Shown: piece by piece, positions 10,292 to 20,520 of the stretch
Numbering within the stretch: position 1 is the stretch's first letter
How the letters are laid out: every line of letters starts with the position of its first letter
Source of the DNA: Chromera velia
Taxonomy: Eukaryota > Sar > Chromeraceae
Assembly: GCA_018398765.1 (NCBI GenBank)
Contig: JAHBMJ010004825.1
Coordinates: forward strand, 54,736-77,358
Direction of reading: 5' to 3'
DNA length: 22,623 bases
Translations under genes and position numbers: made by a program
Notes under the pieces: model-generated
What the model saw: the letters and a program-made list of their open reading frames with translations, nothing else
The model's database searches: none
What the model was told of the DNA's origin: nothing

Positions 10292-13200
10292 CAATCGTTG
10301 GAAGGAAGCCCGTTTCGGCCGACAGCATCTGGCTGGAAGTGCACTCATGCTTTTCTCTCTTGCTCACCTTGTTTCATGGTAGGAGGATTTTGCCGTTGTC
10401 TAAAGTGTATGAGCGAAGTCGAATTGCGTGTGTCGACCATTTCAATTCATTCTATGTGCATGTTATGTGTAATTATGTATGTGGATGCAGTACCTGGAGG
10501 TCACAGAGAAGATTCCGAAGGCTCTGGAACCGGGCGAGCATGTACTGACTCGGTGGAAGGTCAGACAGAAAGACAGGCAGACAGACTGACTGACTGACTG
10601 ACTGACGGATTCATCCTCTCAATTGTTTTTATCAACTCCGAATGCATTCCATGCATGTACAGGTGGGAGGGAAGCTCTTGATACTCGATTGAAGTTGATC
10701 GAAGCAGGCTGCAGGGAGGGCTCCATTCATGCCTTCCTTGTCTTGTGTTTTTTCCTTCTTCCTATTCTCTTCCTCTTGTTTTGCTCCATGCATAACAGAG
10801 ATGTCTGAACAGAGAAATAAACAAAAAAAATCGGCTGGAATCGATCGTCACCTATTCGTCTCTCGGTTTGTCCGTCTCTCAATCGAACCTCTGCGCAGAT
10901 AGCGTGGAGAAGCAAGAACATGAGGTGACGATCGATGTGCTGTCTCCCTTGTAACATGCCATGCAAGGATGTGTGAATGATGTCGAATGCAGCGCGTCGC
11001 CTTCGCAAAGTGGCTGTACGACCGTGAGAAGGAATTTGCCCGAGAAAGACAACAACTCGCAACGGGCGGAGATTTGCCTCCTGTACATATGAACACGTCC
11101 CAGCGCCTGTCAACCTCTCTCTTTGGCCTCCCTGCCACGGACGGGGCCACGGGGACGGGGCAAGTTGAACCCGTTGCCGCAGCAGCAGCTGCAGCTGTGT
11201 ATTCGCCCCCCGTCACCAGGAGCCGCACCCGGAGAGGTACTGCAAGCGCCCCGAAATCGGATTCTTCTTCGTTGCATGGGTCGGCTTCGCGGGCTCTCAG
11301 TCGTCCGTGCCTCAACGTTCTTTCTGTCGGTGACGCGGTGAGAGATGGGGAGGCACTGAAGGCCGTCGCAAGGTCAGCCAGCAGACACAATGACTGAAGA
11401 CCTGCAGGTTGACAGAAGAATGAATCGAAAGACGCACGCAGCTCGACACATTCGTTCAAAAACTTTGCAGGCAACCAACCACAGAGATTTGATTCGGTAC
11501 CTCGATCGGTCGGGAACAAATCCAGAAAGAACCTACATGCATGCACGCTTATGTTCATGTTCCTTTTCCTTTATCATGCGCGGATAGGCACCTGCCTGCC
11601 TGCCTGCCTGTCCCCTTCTTCATGCACCCTTCCTCCTCTGTTCGATATGTCTGATTCTGACTGTCGCCGTGCAACCCCCACATCCCCTCTCTTTTTGAGT
11701 CCCTCCATTCTCTCTCCAATCTGATTAATTAAATCACTCACGTACTCACTCCTCGCATTGATTGCCTGCCTTTCAGAGACCGCCGTTCTTGGTTCTCCTG
11801 GGGCTTCGTGAAGACGCTCAAGTTCAGACACCTGCCCTCAATCGAGGACCTGACCTACCAACTGAACATCTTCTCCTCGAGTGTGCGTTCGATGATGACC
11901 ACGGAGTGCCCCCACTCGACAAAAGTTCCACACGACCGCATCCTATCCGTCCGACAGAGAAGAGAAGGAGTCCGAATCTTTCAGAGGACGATCAACACCA
12001 CCGTCGCCTCTCTCCACGGAGGGGGGGGATCACGCCACCATCAGCCGCGTAACGGTTTGCTTCTCTCCCTCTGCACAGAAGAGGCGCCTGTCCTCTTCAC
12101 CCCCACGAATCTGATTCATCAGGCAGACCCTGTCTGTGCCCATCTTGAAGCGGACGTTGAGGAAGAAGAAGATGGAGAGGAACAAGAATATTCTCTCGCA
12201 AACCCATACAGCACCATCGAGGACAACGAGCACCAACAGTGGCTTTCCGCTCACACTCAAGAATACGGTCATGTCGGACACGAACCCTGGGGGTACGGAG
12301 GAATGGCTGAGCAGAGTGCACTTCGAGATCATCCACTGCCACAAAGAGTTTCTGCTTCTACGTCTCTCTACATGACTTCCGTTCACCCTCATTCCTTCAA
12401 GTCACATGGTCCTCCTGATCCTCAGGGAGAGAACACCGACACCATCAGAGGGCAATTCATTCAACCGTATCAACCTCCACTTCACGATCCTTTTACCTTC
12501 AACCCCTTACGTACCCCATCTTTCACTCAGTCTGCTCCACACTTCTCGGATGCCAGTGGCGGCACTGAGAGTGAGAGTCCTGTACACATTGCGATCGGAC
12601 CGAAGTGTCTCTCTTCAGGAGCGACTCCGTCAAACTACTCAGGTGGAAATGGCATCTACACCGGCGGAACCTCTCAGACCCCGTGCGAGAGTGATACCGT
12701 CCTTAGAGGACAGTGGACGACTGGAGGCGGAGAGGTTCAGAATGGAGACGTCACGTCTCCTGTCTCTGAACCGTCTGAAAGCCGATTCGAGAGATCTCCC
12801 ACGCACAAGAAGACAATCAAGGAGACTGGACAGCAGAAAAGCAAGGCCCCCAAGATCAGCGGCAACAACTCGATGGACAAAACCAAAAACAAGGGGAAAA
12901 GACAGAACAACAGGCAAGACGACTTCGGCACGGACAAGGCCACACAGAAGAGAAGTTCCAGGAAAAACGCGTCGGCGACCATCGCTTCCACCCCGATCCG
13001 TTCCGATCACACCCCCCTCCCCCCCTGTCATGATGATGTCGCTCTCGGTGTTTACCCCTCAGAGTCCCCTCAGGCGGCGCCAATGGGGGGGGACCGCAAC
13101 GGTTGCCTCGACCAGTCTCTGTCCTACCTCAAGGGTGGGGCTCCTTCGATTCACACACCCTTCTCGGACGCTTCCTCTTCCGCCTCCGCCTCTGCCTCTG

Positions 13201-13304
13201 CATCCTCCTCTTCTTCTTCCAGTGCTTCGGCTGGTGGCATGGATGTGGCCATGGGGCATGATGATGATGATGATGCAGAGATGATGATGGAAGACGGGGA
13301 GTGA
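9109..13304 (+). CDS. HAD-superfamily hydrolase-like protein with long disordered tail; one in-frame TGA
   Basis: Exons 9109-9630, 9804-10175, 10491-10559, 10993-11372, 11777-13304 (TGA stop). All introns are GT-AG, with phases 0, 0, 0 and 2. The model has about 956 codons. The N-terminus is basic (MARTRNPKRK). Codons 111-115 are DWDDT, HAD motif I, with the nucleophile Asp and the acid/base Asp two residues on. VIITNA at about 251-256 fits motif II. RWK ends exon 3 (residue 321), a plausible motif III region. SVGDAVRD at 432-439 fits motif IV. KTLKF and an EDLTYQL helix close the domain. Exon 4 carries a roughly 70-residue insertion with an eight-alanine run. From about residue 480 the protein is disordered, with Ser/Ala and Asp runs, ending EDGE. 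Codon 127 (9487-9489) is TGA in frame, and everything after it stays open and correctly phased. A phosphatase role is inferred from the motifs; the substrate is unknown. Confidence 0.8.
9487..9489 (+). other. In-frame TGA codon inside the HAD domain
   Basis: It lies 12 codons after DWDDT, between QNF and GTEKPP. No GT donor nearby can splice it out without losing motif I. The downstream frame (KKREESARKLREAVSEFL) is helical and typical of this region, and it continues to a phase-0 donor. TGA is also the real terminator of this gene and of the gene at 20521, so a global reassignment is unlikely. Confidence 0.85.
10184..10291. repeat. CT-GT-GA compound microsatellite in intron 2 of the HAD gene
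   Basis: Starts about 8 bp after the donor of exon 2 and switches from CT to GT to GA. The CT and GA arms are complementary, so the tract can fold back on itself around the GT part. Confidence 0.9.
10566..10606. repeat. CAGA/GACT tetranucleotide repeat in intron 3 of the HAD gene
   Basis: CAGA units followed by GACT units directly after the donor of the 69-nt third exon. Confidence 0.8.
11588..11610. repeat. CCTG tetranucleotide repeat in intron 4 of the HAD gene
   Basis: About five CCTG units in the 404-nt intron before the last exon. Confidence 0.8.
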
Positions 13305-14039
13305 TCGACATGGAATCGAACAACTCGCAGCTGCACAGGAGGAGACAATCGAGCATGGCTGGACTCTTCTTTCATGGACATGAGTACTGTTCGAGCCTGT
13401 GTGTCTGTATGGAATGAATCATGCAATCAATGCATTTGTGTAAATTTCATCGATCGGTGTGTGCATTTGGTTTGTTTCGGAAAGTGCGTTGAAGGAATCG
13501 GATTCGATCCTTTTTGATTCTCAGAGATCGAGGATGGAAGAGATCAAGAGACAGGAGGAGACGGGAGGAAAGATGCAGGGAGGAGGGAAGGAAGGAAAGA
13601 AGGGAGGAAAGGAAGGAAGTGCCGGCTCGTTCGCTCCTTTGGATGATGAAGAAGAGCTAGTGAAGAATTGAAGCAGGCAAGCTCTTATATTTAAATTTCA
13701 ATTTATCATTTTAACTTTTTTAGTAAGTTTTTAACTCTTTAAAATATTCTCTTCACAATAAATCTTAAGGTTTTAACAGAAAGATTGAAAACATGTGAAA
13801 CGTAGTGTAGAGCTTTTATGAACATCACAATTGATGCTATTAATATGTTAGACTGTATGACTACAAATCATGAGTAGGACGCTCATAACAATGGCCATGA
13901 GCTCAAAGCACCGTTTTAGCGTAACACCACAACAACCAGACAATGAAGTTGTTCGACTCAGATAACAAATTTTTTATGCCGCCGAAACAATGATCAACAT
14001 GTTAAAATTGGCTTCCAGTGCACGTAACCTGTCAGTGAA
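13305..14039. other. Downstream flank of the HAD gene and AT-rich spacer
   Basis: The 3' untranslated region runs from 13305. A purine-rich stretch at about 13530-13625 consists of GGA/GGAA units. An open frame from the ATG at 13534 ends LDDEEELVKN at 13671. It could be an alternative terminal exon (there is an AG at 13523-13524), but no donor with matching phase was found next to the HAD stop codon. From about 13680 to 13990 the sequence is AT-rich with no gene seen. Confidence 0.4.
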
Positions 14040-14063
14040 GGTCTGTGTGCATATGGATTTGCC

Positions 14064-14660
14064 AGTGCGCACACGCGCGCGCACAGACACATGCATACAC
14101 ATACACAAGGGGAACAGGCCAGGGGGAAAGGGGAAATGGGAGGATCATAAGCCGGCAGAGAAAACTTGGGCATGAAGAAGAGACCAAGAAGTAGAAGGAG
14201 AATGAGTTCATGCACCTCAGACATATGCACATGCACATAAACGTGGACTCAGACAAACTGACTCACAGAAAAGCAACAACATGCATTCATTCTTTCTGAA
14301 AGAGGTAAGCGTCATGAGCCTTAAGAAAGAAAAGGATGGAAAGACTGTGTTGCGTTGCGTGTACACCTTTATATACTCACACATGCACGCATGCACACAC
14401 ACTATAGCACACACACATACACACACACACACACACATACACACATACACATATACACACACATACACACACACACATACATACATATACAGAGACACAT
14501 ATATACTCACTCACACTCACACTCATACTCACACTCATGCTCATACTCACGCTCACACTCACACTCACACCCACATTCACACTGACACTCTCCCTCTCTC
14601 TCTCTCTCACATACACACATACATTCAGACACATACCGTAACACAGGCACGTGCACACAT
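14064..14660. repeat. CA/CATA/CACT microsatellite complex
   Basis: Interspersed ACAC, ATAC and CACTCA blocks, densest at 14390-14640, with a CT tract at about 14587-14609. The open frames here are His/Thr or Cys/Val low-complexity artefacts. Confidence 0.9.
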
Positions 14661-14834
14661 GCACGTATGTGCATGTACACATACACATGGAATACACAAT
14701 CACACGGACTACTAGCAGTACGCTCCTTTGTTATTCAAGCAAATACAGGCAACAAAATACAGTGCCAGAAGGAACACATAAACTTTCAAGACAAGGAGGT
14801 AAACAGAATACACGGGAGGATATCTTTTTTCACA

Positions 14835-14955
14835 CACTCACACCCTTTTATATATACACATACACATACACACATACGCACACATATATACACACAGTGT
14901 AATATATATACACACACACTGCACCCAGCGTTATACACACCTAGATATACACATG
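14835..14955. repeat. Second CA/TATA microsatellite block
   Basis: Alternating ACAC and ATAT tracts with short interruptions. No coding content was recognised. Confidence 0.8.
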
Positions 14956-15380
14956 TGCAGAGACGGAGAAAGACTCAAAAAGGAAAGCAAACTGGTCAAC
15001 AAAAAGGCAGTCTAGAGCTCCAAAGCTTGGCAAATCAAGTGCAAGCCACTGAAACAAAGGCCGAGCTCTGAACCTACCTTCTACAGGGGCTGTCTGGGGT
15101 GATCCTTCCACACACCTCGAAGTGGACTTAACTGCATTCATATTCAGAAGACACGCATATGAAGAAGAGTTCATAAATATATCAAGAACAGAAACAGGCA
15201 GATGGAAAAAGAATTAAAGGCTTAGAAAACGAATTCAAAAGGTTTTACAACAATCTAGCTGCTTTTTTCTATATGTGCACAAGTAGAGAACACGAGGCGT
15301 GCAAGGCACAACCCTAATGCCTGACCCGAGGCGGCCCACAATAAAGCAGATTAAGAACAAAAAAAGAACACGTGACATAA

Positions 15381-15910
15381 ATTCATTCAAGATGAATGCT
15401 GTCCCAAACACCTTTTATCCAAAAAATGTGTCTTTTCTGTGATACAAAAGAAAAAAAAATCCTTCATATTTTCACTGAGGGAGAATTCAGGGCTAAATTC
15501 TCCCTCGGGTGAAACGGCTTAAAGTGCTGCACATTGAGAGCTGCAAGAAGAGAAAGAGAGCAGTTGGCACGATTTCAATCAAGATGAATGCTATCCCAAA
15601 CACTTTTCATCCAAAGAATATCTCCTTTCTATGGTGCGAAAGAAAAAAAAATCCTTCGTATTTTGACCAAGGGAGAATTCAGGGCTAAATTCTCCCTCGG
15701 ACGATATCTTTTTAACATACTTCAAGAGGGAGAATTCAGCCCTGAATTCTCCTTCAGTGACAATAAAAAAATTTTTTTTTCGAGGGAGCAAAAAAAAGAT
15801 GACTTATTTCAGTAAAGAAGCCAGAAAAACGACTCAAAAAATTTTTTTTTCAAAAAAACGTTTTTCCACATACTCATCGAGGGAGAATTCAACCCTGAAT
15901 TCTTCCCCAC
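15381..15910. repeat. Palindrome cluster with two diverged 120-bp direct copies
   Basis: Copy A (about 15381-15506) and copy B (about 15573-15698) align at a 192-bp offset and share AAGATGAATGCT, TCCCAAACAC, an A-run and a terminal palindrome. Four palindromes of the family GAGGGAGAATTCAG occur: 15477-15506 (11-bp perfect arms), 15669-15698 (10-bp), 15726-15755 (about 14-bp arms with one wobble) and 15881-15906 (about 11-bp with one wobble). Each contains an EcoRI-type GAATTC core. The palindromes are separated by A/T runs. No transposase or target duplication was seen. Confidence 0.75.
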
Positions 15911-16680
15911 CAAATATTTTTTTTACATAGTCTGAGAGGGAGAGGCGGAACACAAAGTGTAGAATGGGCCTAAAAGAACAGTGTAGCATAGCGTAGCCTC
16001 CACCGGCACTCTTCGCGAAGCTAGGCAATCCACTTTTTATACCCTAACTCCCTACCGATTTCTCCCACCGACCTCTCCGAGTATAGGGGTATATGACACC
16101 GGGGGNGGGGGGGGGGGGTGTGCAACGCTACGAGAGCTGAGGGTGGATGCCCCCCCCTGGTGTGATTCAGAATGAGGTCATCTGAAAACGCCGGACTACG
16201 GATGGCGTGGGGGTGTGAGGCATAATGGTGAACAAAAAAAACTCCTAACTTCTCAGCTATACAATATCCTAAAATCTCTTTAACTATCTAAGACCATCTT
16301 AAAACTCAAAAACACTAATATATCTTAAACTATCAGACACTATTTAAAAGTGTCTTCAAACTAATCATGTTACTAATATGTCACTAGCTTAGTTAACAAT
16401 CGTGTGCGATCTTATTCATGTGCAACTTGTCAATGACTGTGCAAGTCATCAGTAATTTTTCGATCTCCGAACAGTGAGAGATGCTGAGAGGAGAGAGAAA
16501 GGCGATAGAGGGAAAGGCGATAGAGTTATACATGCATGTACTCAATCTCGGTCCATCGAGACACCATGTATGAATGCGATACACCAATTACATGCAGAGA
16601 GAAGGACTGAGGAAGGAGAAGAAAATGTTGGAACACCTGACTACCCCAACGCGACGTCAGCCTCGGTGGGCAACTCTGCA
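15911..16680. other. Non-coding, G-run with an unresolved base
   Basis: No gene seen. GACACC followed by a long G-run with an N at 16106 lies at about 16095-16118, and a related C-run at 16149-16160 precedes TGGTGTG. From 16240 to 16390 the sequence is AT-rich with a 6-bp inverted repeat around 16336-16354. Two copies of AGGCGATAGAG lie near 16500-16525. Confidence 0.5.
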
Positions 16681-16885
16681 TGGACACCGGGGGGGGGTAT
16701 CCCTTCTCGTACGGGCCGGTAGCAGCGGACGCCGGGGGGAATGGTATCCGGTATATCGGGCGCGAAGCGCCCGATGCTTCGCGCCCAATGCCCGTCCTGC
16801 CATCCACGGGCATGATAACGGAGCAAGCTTGGATGCCTCCTCCCCCCCGGTGTCCTAATAGGAGGATACACCCCTATCTCCGAGT
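16075..16885. repeat. Inverted G-run repeats flanking an 800-bp segment
   Basis: The left end reads CTCCGAGTATAGGGGTATAT, then GACACC and a G-run. The right end, read on the minus strand (16884-16838), gives CTCGGAGATAGGGGTGTATC, then GGACACC and a G-run. A further plus-strand copy of GGACACC with a G-run starts at 16682. The matching ends in opposite orientation are consistent with terminal inverted repeats of a small non-autonomous element, but no target duplication was established. Confidence 0.4.
16758..16813. repeat. Two adjacent GC-rich hairpins
   Basis: GGGCGCGAAGC at 16758-16768 pairs perfectly with GCTTCGCGCCC at 16776-16786 (11 bp, 7-nt loop). Immediately after, ATGCCCGT at 16788-16795 pairs with ACGGGCAT at 16806-16813 (8 bp, 10-nt loop). 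They sit between the inverted G-run copies. Confidence 0.75.
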
Positions 16886-16938
16886 CTCCAGATTGTCTGT
16901 GTCCTTTCTGGTGAACACCGCCCACCCTGGCCACTTGT

Positions 16939-17138
16939 GACGCCGCCGGCCCCGGCCCTACTCTCTTATAACGCCGCCGGCCCGGGCCAGGCCGGGCCTC
17001 GATTGACCTTAGCTTCCTTTGCCAGTCGCGGATGTTCATTTACTCGGCCTAAACATCTCACTGCTCCCTCCAGCTGGCGCGTCTCTCTGCTCCCTCTCAT
17101 TTCTCCCTCTGACGCCGCCGGCCCCGGGCCCGGCCCCC
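16939..17138. repeat. Three dispersed copies of a GACGCCGCCGGCCC motif
   Basis: Copies at 16939-16958, 16970-16988 and 17111-17138, each preceded by a pyrimidine-rich CTC stretch. This is the most GC-rich part of the window. The frames across it are Pro/Gly/Arg-rich and lack other coding signs. Confidence 0.65.
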
Positions 17139-17765
17139 GCGGGCTCCTGCCCCTGAGCGGCCCCTGTCCCCGTCTTTGCCCCCACCTCCGTCGATGAACG
17201 TCCCCCCGGGCCCGCTAGCACTCCGGTCTGCTCACTCCCTTGATCCACCCTCTCTTTCTCACTCCTTTGCCCCCCTTTCTGCCTTCTGTCTCCGCCAAGA
17301 TCCATACGTCGGGGCCAGGGCTGGTGCCGGCGCGCAGTCTTAAAAACAGAAAGCAGACTTGAATACAGGTAGACAAGCAGCACATTCAAAGGGAGACAAA
17401 TGGAAAGCAAGGACAAGTATCATTCCTCTCGTCCCATTGTCTCTTCCCAGGTTGCCATAACTTCTCTTCTTACTTTCTAGACCGTACCCCGTGGATGTCT
17501 TTAACTGATTTTCATTGATAGGCACGGATGCAAAACGATGTAACTGATCGACAGGGACCGAATAAAAACAAACCACTGACCTAGAGAGACGCGGTCATCA
17601 CACAGAACCCCAAGTACTGCTCCTCAGCACGACTAAAGGAACGGAAGCTGCATTTAATCATATTCCCAAGAGGTAACAAAGCCAAAAACGATGGTTCAAG
17701 GCAAACATCTGCTTAACAGTGTATTATGTACTGACTCACATAGAGAGACGGAACTGCACACTCAC

Positions 17766-18202
17766 TAGAAGAATGGCGAAAGCAACCCCAGCTCCTCAGC
17801 AAAGGCAAAAGGTGGTCCCAGATCCTGCGTGCAACCACCAAACAAGAAAAGGATGAAGTTCCATGGGACGGTCTGCGGTGTATTATGCTCTGACCTGATA
17901 GAACGGCTTGCAAACGGTGAGACAAACAAACTGATGAACTTACCAGAGACTCTGAGCACGCGAAGGTCCCTCTGGATCCCCGAAACAGCCCAATGAGAAT
18001 CCCTAATCCTGTCTGCAGGTACATATTAAGAAAGTAAGGAAGTTTGAGAGCTTGGATAAAGGTGGGCCTGTGCCTAATATGATGCAACGAGTGTTATAGC
18101 TAGCTATAGTTCACGTGTGAAAGGAGACGGAACCTCAAACTCACCAGAAGGAAGACAAAAACAGCCCCAGTTCCCCCAGCGAAGAAAGCAAGAGCTCGAG
18201 CG
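17766..18202 (-). CDS. Candidate mini-exons of a membrane protein or gene relic
   Basis: Three short segments on the minus strand are bounded by splice-like sites and share phase 0 at their junctions: 18202-18145 (ending GGTGAVFVFLL, donor GTGAGT), 18012-17944 (TGLGILIGLFRGSRG onward, donor GTAAGT) and 17824-17766 (FAFAEELGLLSPFF, donor GTGAGT). Together they read as hydrophobic, membrane-like sequence. The first and third, together with the first bases of the following introns, resemble each other. Neither a start nor a stop was assigned. Possible flanking exons at about 18370-18410 and 17582-17625 are even weaker. This could be a degenerate gene, an unrecognised intron-rich gene or chance. 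Confidence 0.25.
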
Positions 18203-18405
18203 CTTGCGTAGAAGCATGCAAGGGGAAAAAGACGTCGACTAAAGAGTGAAAACAAGACGGCTCTCTCCAATTTTACCCACCACACTTGCTGACAAAATGA
18301 GATGGGCAAATAAACCTATACCTGAAGAAGAGAGACGACTGAGGTTCTTTCCAAAGTTTACTCAGAGTTGGAGTCTCCTATACAAAGTATAGAGCTGTTA
18401 TGCCT

Positions 18406-20080
18406 GCAATATAATGCGAGCTAATCTAAAAACGTTAGCAGTGAATTAACAGCTTTAGAGCAGATCCGTAGTTCTACAATGTCCAGAGATAAATATGCAG
18501 TGTACTTTGATCACATGTCAGCTACATCTGCATGTGTCAAAATCGGCTTCTTGGATATCCGATTTTAAGGCTGGGGCACATTGATCCCATGATGTGCGCA
18601 GGCCCTGCCATGCCCCGGTGCCGGCCGCGTTATGGTAACGGGTGCGTAGCATGCCGCCGCGTTATGGTCACGCACACCGCTATAAATTTTTTTTCTTACT
18701 AACTCCAATTTAAAAATATAAAATCGCACTCTCCTAGGCACTCTCACATTGCTTAAAGCTCTTTGTTTTAAGCTTTTAAGCATTGTTTAATACATAAAAA
18801 ATACTAAAAAGGCTGGAGAACTATGGTTGTTTTGGAGGCTGTTTTGATATTGGAGACCGTTCGGGATAGATTTGTCTTATTTTGCTTTCAATCTTACAAT
18901 CTATGTCCTTGGTGACCCATAGCACATCCTAACCCCCCCTCTCCTCTGTTTTTACATCAACGGACAGTGCTTGCGATTTGTTCTTTGTTCAAAAAAATTT
19001 TCAAAGAACGCACGTCCGGATCTTTGTCGGAAAGCATAGTGTGAGCAGCTGCTGCCAAGTTTAGTCTAGATTCTGAAGCGCTTGAAGACAAATTCTTTCT
19101 CTGCAACTGTCTCTAAGCGAAGTATGGCATCTCTGCACACAGGTATCAAGAGAAGAGTTTCAGCTCAGAATACATAGAGAAAGAGAAAAACCCTTACAAC
19201 TGCATTGTCAAGGACATCTCAAAGACTATAATGTTAACCTAGAACGAGGATGTTCAATTTAAAGTGTCATTCTGTGGTGACTGACCCTAGGACTGACCCC
19301 AAAGTTGGGTTTTTCATCAGGTCGGAAGGGGATTTCTGAGAGTTTCCTCACTGGCACAACCTGTCCGTCTACCATTTCCAGGCCAACAACGAAGTCAAGT
19401 ATGTCAGTAACAGTGGGGCGTGGGTTAACAACTTATGGTGTGTGTCTCTGACATACTCTGTATTTAGGTTATTGGACCATGACATACCGATGATGGTGAT
19501 CACACTCCGTTTGTAGGTCGTTTCAGCCTTCGTGAACTCTCCGGAATGACATAGTCTGCAAGACATACTCCGATTTTAGGTCTTCGGTCCTGAACTCTCC
19601 AGGAGTTGGTGACCCATGCAGTGGGGACTCCACGAAGGTGCAAGACTGATAACCATTTTTGCCCGCTTCACATTTCTGAATGCCCCGTCAATTCTTTTCA
19701 CAACTGCAGTCTTTTTTCCCCCTCTTGCTTTCTTCAAGGCAACCTTGCAGGCTGTTTCATACGAGCCGCTCCCCACCTTTTCTTAAGGGACACTCCAATC
19801 TAATATATTCATGTTTAGAATTTAAGAAGCCTGGTGCGTTTGTATTGACCTATGTACGTATAGAGACGAAAATGTATAGGTGCCTCCTTCAGAGTCGTGA
19901 CTGCTACTGCAGGAAACAAACGGGCTTTTCTTAGATCGAGTTCATTAAGCTGAAGCAGTGAAGCAAGCTTTCACCGTGCATTCCTCGAGATTAGTATATT
20001 AATACGTATTCATAGGAACATGTTAATTGCTTTGTTGCATGCATGTTGCATGCCTTGAGTGACAAAAGGCTGATTCCAGG
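18406..20080. other. Gene-poor stretch with small repeats
   Basis: No gene recognised. CCGCGTTATGGT occurs at 18625-18636 and 18657-18668. GTTCTTTG pairs with CAAAGAAC around an A/T loop near 18977-19006. The phrase TTGGTGACCCAT occurs at about 18909 and again at about 19606. Degenerate units resembling GACATACTCCG-TTTTAGGT lie at 19450, 19501 and 19562. A basic frame on the minus strand (about 19770-19576, KKARGGKKTAVVKR) has no recognised family. Confidence 0.45.
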
Positions 20081-20081
20081 T

Positions 20082-20108
20082 TGCGCGCGTTCGCGCAAAG
20101 CGCGCGCA
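20082..20108. repeat. GCGC-rich hairpin
   Basis: TGCGCGCG at 20082-20089 and CGCGCGCA at 20101-20108 are perfect inverted repeats around an 11-nt loop. It lies about 410 bp upstream of the secreted-protein gene. Confidence 0.6.
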
Positions 20109-20451
20109 GTGAGAGTAATTCTTTTGTCTTTTTTCTTTTTATTCATACAGCTATAGCGATCGAACAAAAAGCGTTCAACGTGGGTGCATGCGCCGTCTCG
20201 AATCACCCCGGCCATCTTTCCTTTGAATTCGTCCCCTTCTTTCAATGCTGCAAGACAAAAAACAGCGTTAAAGTATTCCTATGCATTGCCTCTTGCCTCC
20301 TATAGGAGACAGAAACATCATACAGATTACGCAGTAAAGGGGCAGAGACAGAAAGACAACCCACGCAACCGAGCAACGCAGCTTGAAGGAGAGCAGGCAC
20401 GAAGTGAAATCCTCGTCGAATCTGGCAGTCTGCAAAACGTACAATCACCCT

Positions 20452-20465
20452 TATATATATATATA
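20452..20465 (+). promoter_or_regulatory. TATA run upstream of the secreted-protein gene
   Basis: A 14-nt TATATA run, 55-69 nt before the ATG at 20521. The distance fits a core promoter with a short leader. It could also be a simple TA microsatellite. Confidence 0.4.
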
Positions 20466-20520
20466 CAGGGGCGCCTACAGTAGCTGTGGTGACTTTTCCA
20501 CATCCTTCCCGGTTTGTCAG

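Noticed and set aside
10235-10597. Frame containing WKCTHAF and another containing RWKEARF, resembling the HAD WK region
   Set aside because: The 69-nt exon 10491-10559 ends in TRWK, is phase 0 on both sides and joins directly to VAFAKW, so the earlier matches are chance readings in the intron.
12406-13284. 292-residue open frame overlapping the last HAD exon in another frame
   Set aside because: Arg/Pro/Ser-rich shadow of the real exon with no splice partner or domain.
13459-13671. Frame ending LDDEEELVKN downstream of the HAD gene
   Set aside because: Begins without ATG, is mostly GGA-repeat translation, and no donor in matching phase joins it to the HAD gene. Kept only as a possible alternative last exon.
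16641-17039. 132-residue minus-strand frame across the G-run/GC-rich region
   Set aside because: Composition follows GC-rich repeats and hairpins, and no conserved motif or splice context was found.
19576-19776. Basic minus-strand frame (KKARGGKKTAVVKR)
   Set aside because: Short, without recognised domain, and overlapping degenerate repeats; it may be a transposon remnant but cannot be supported as a gene.
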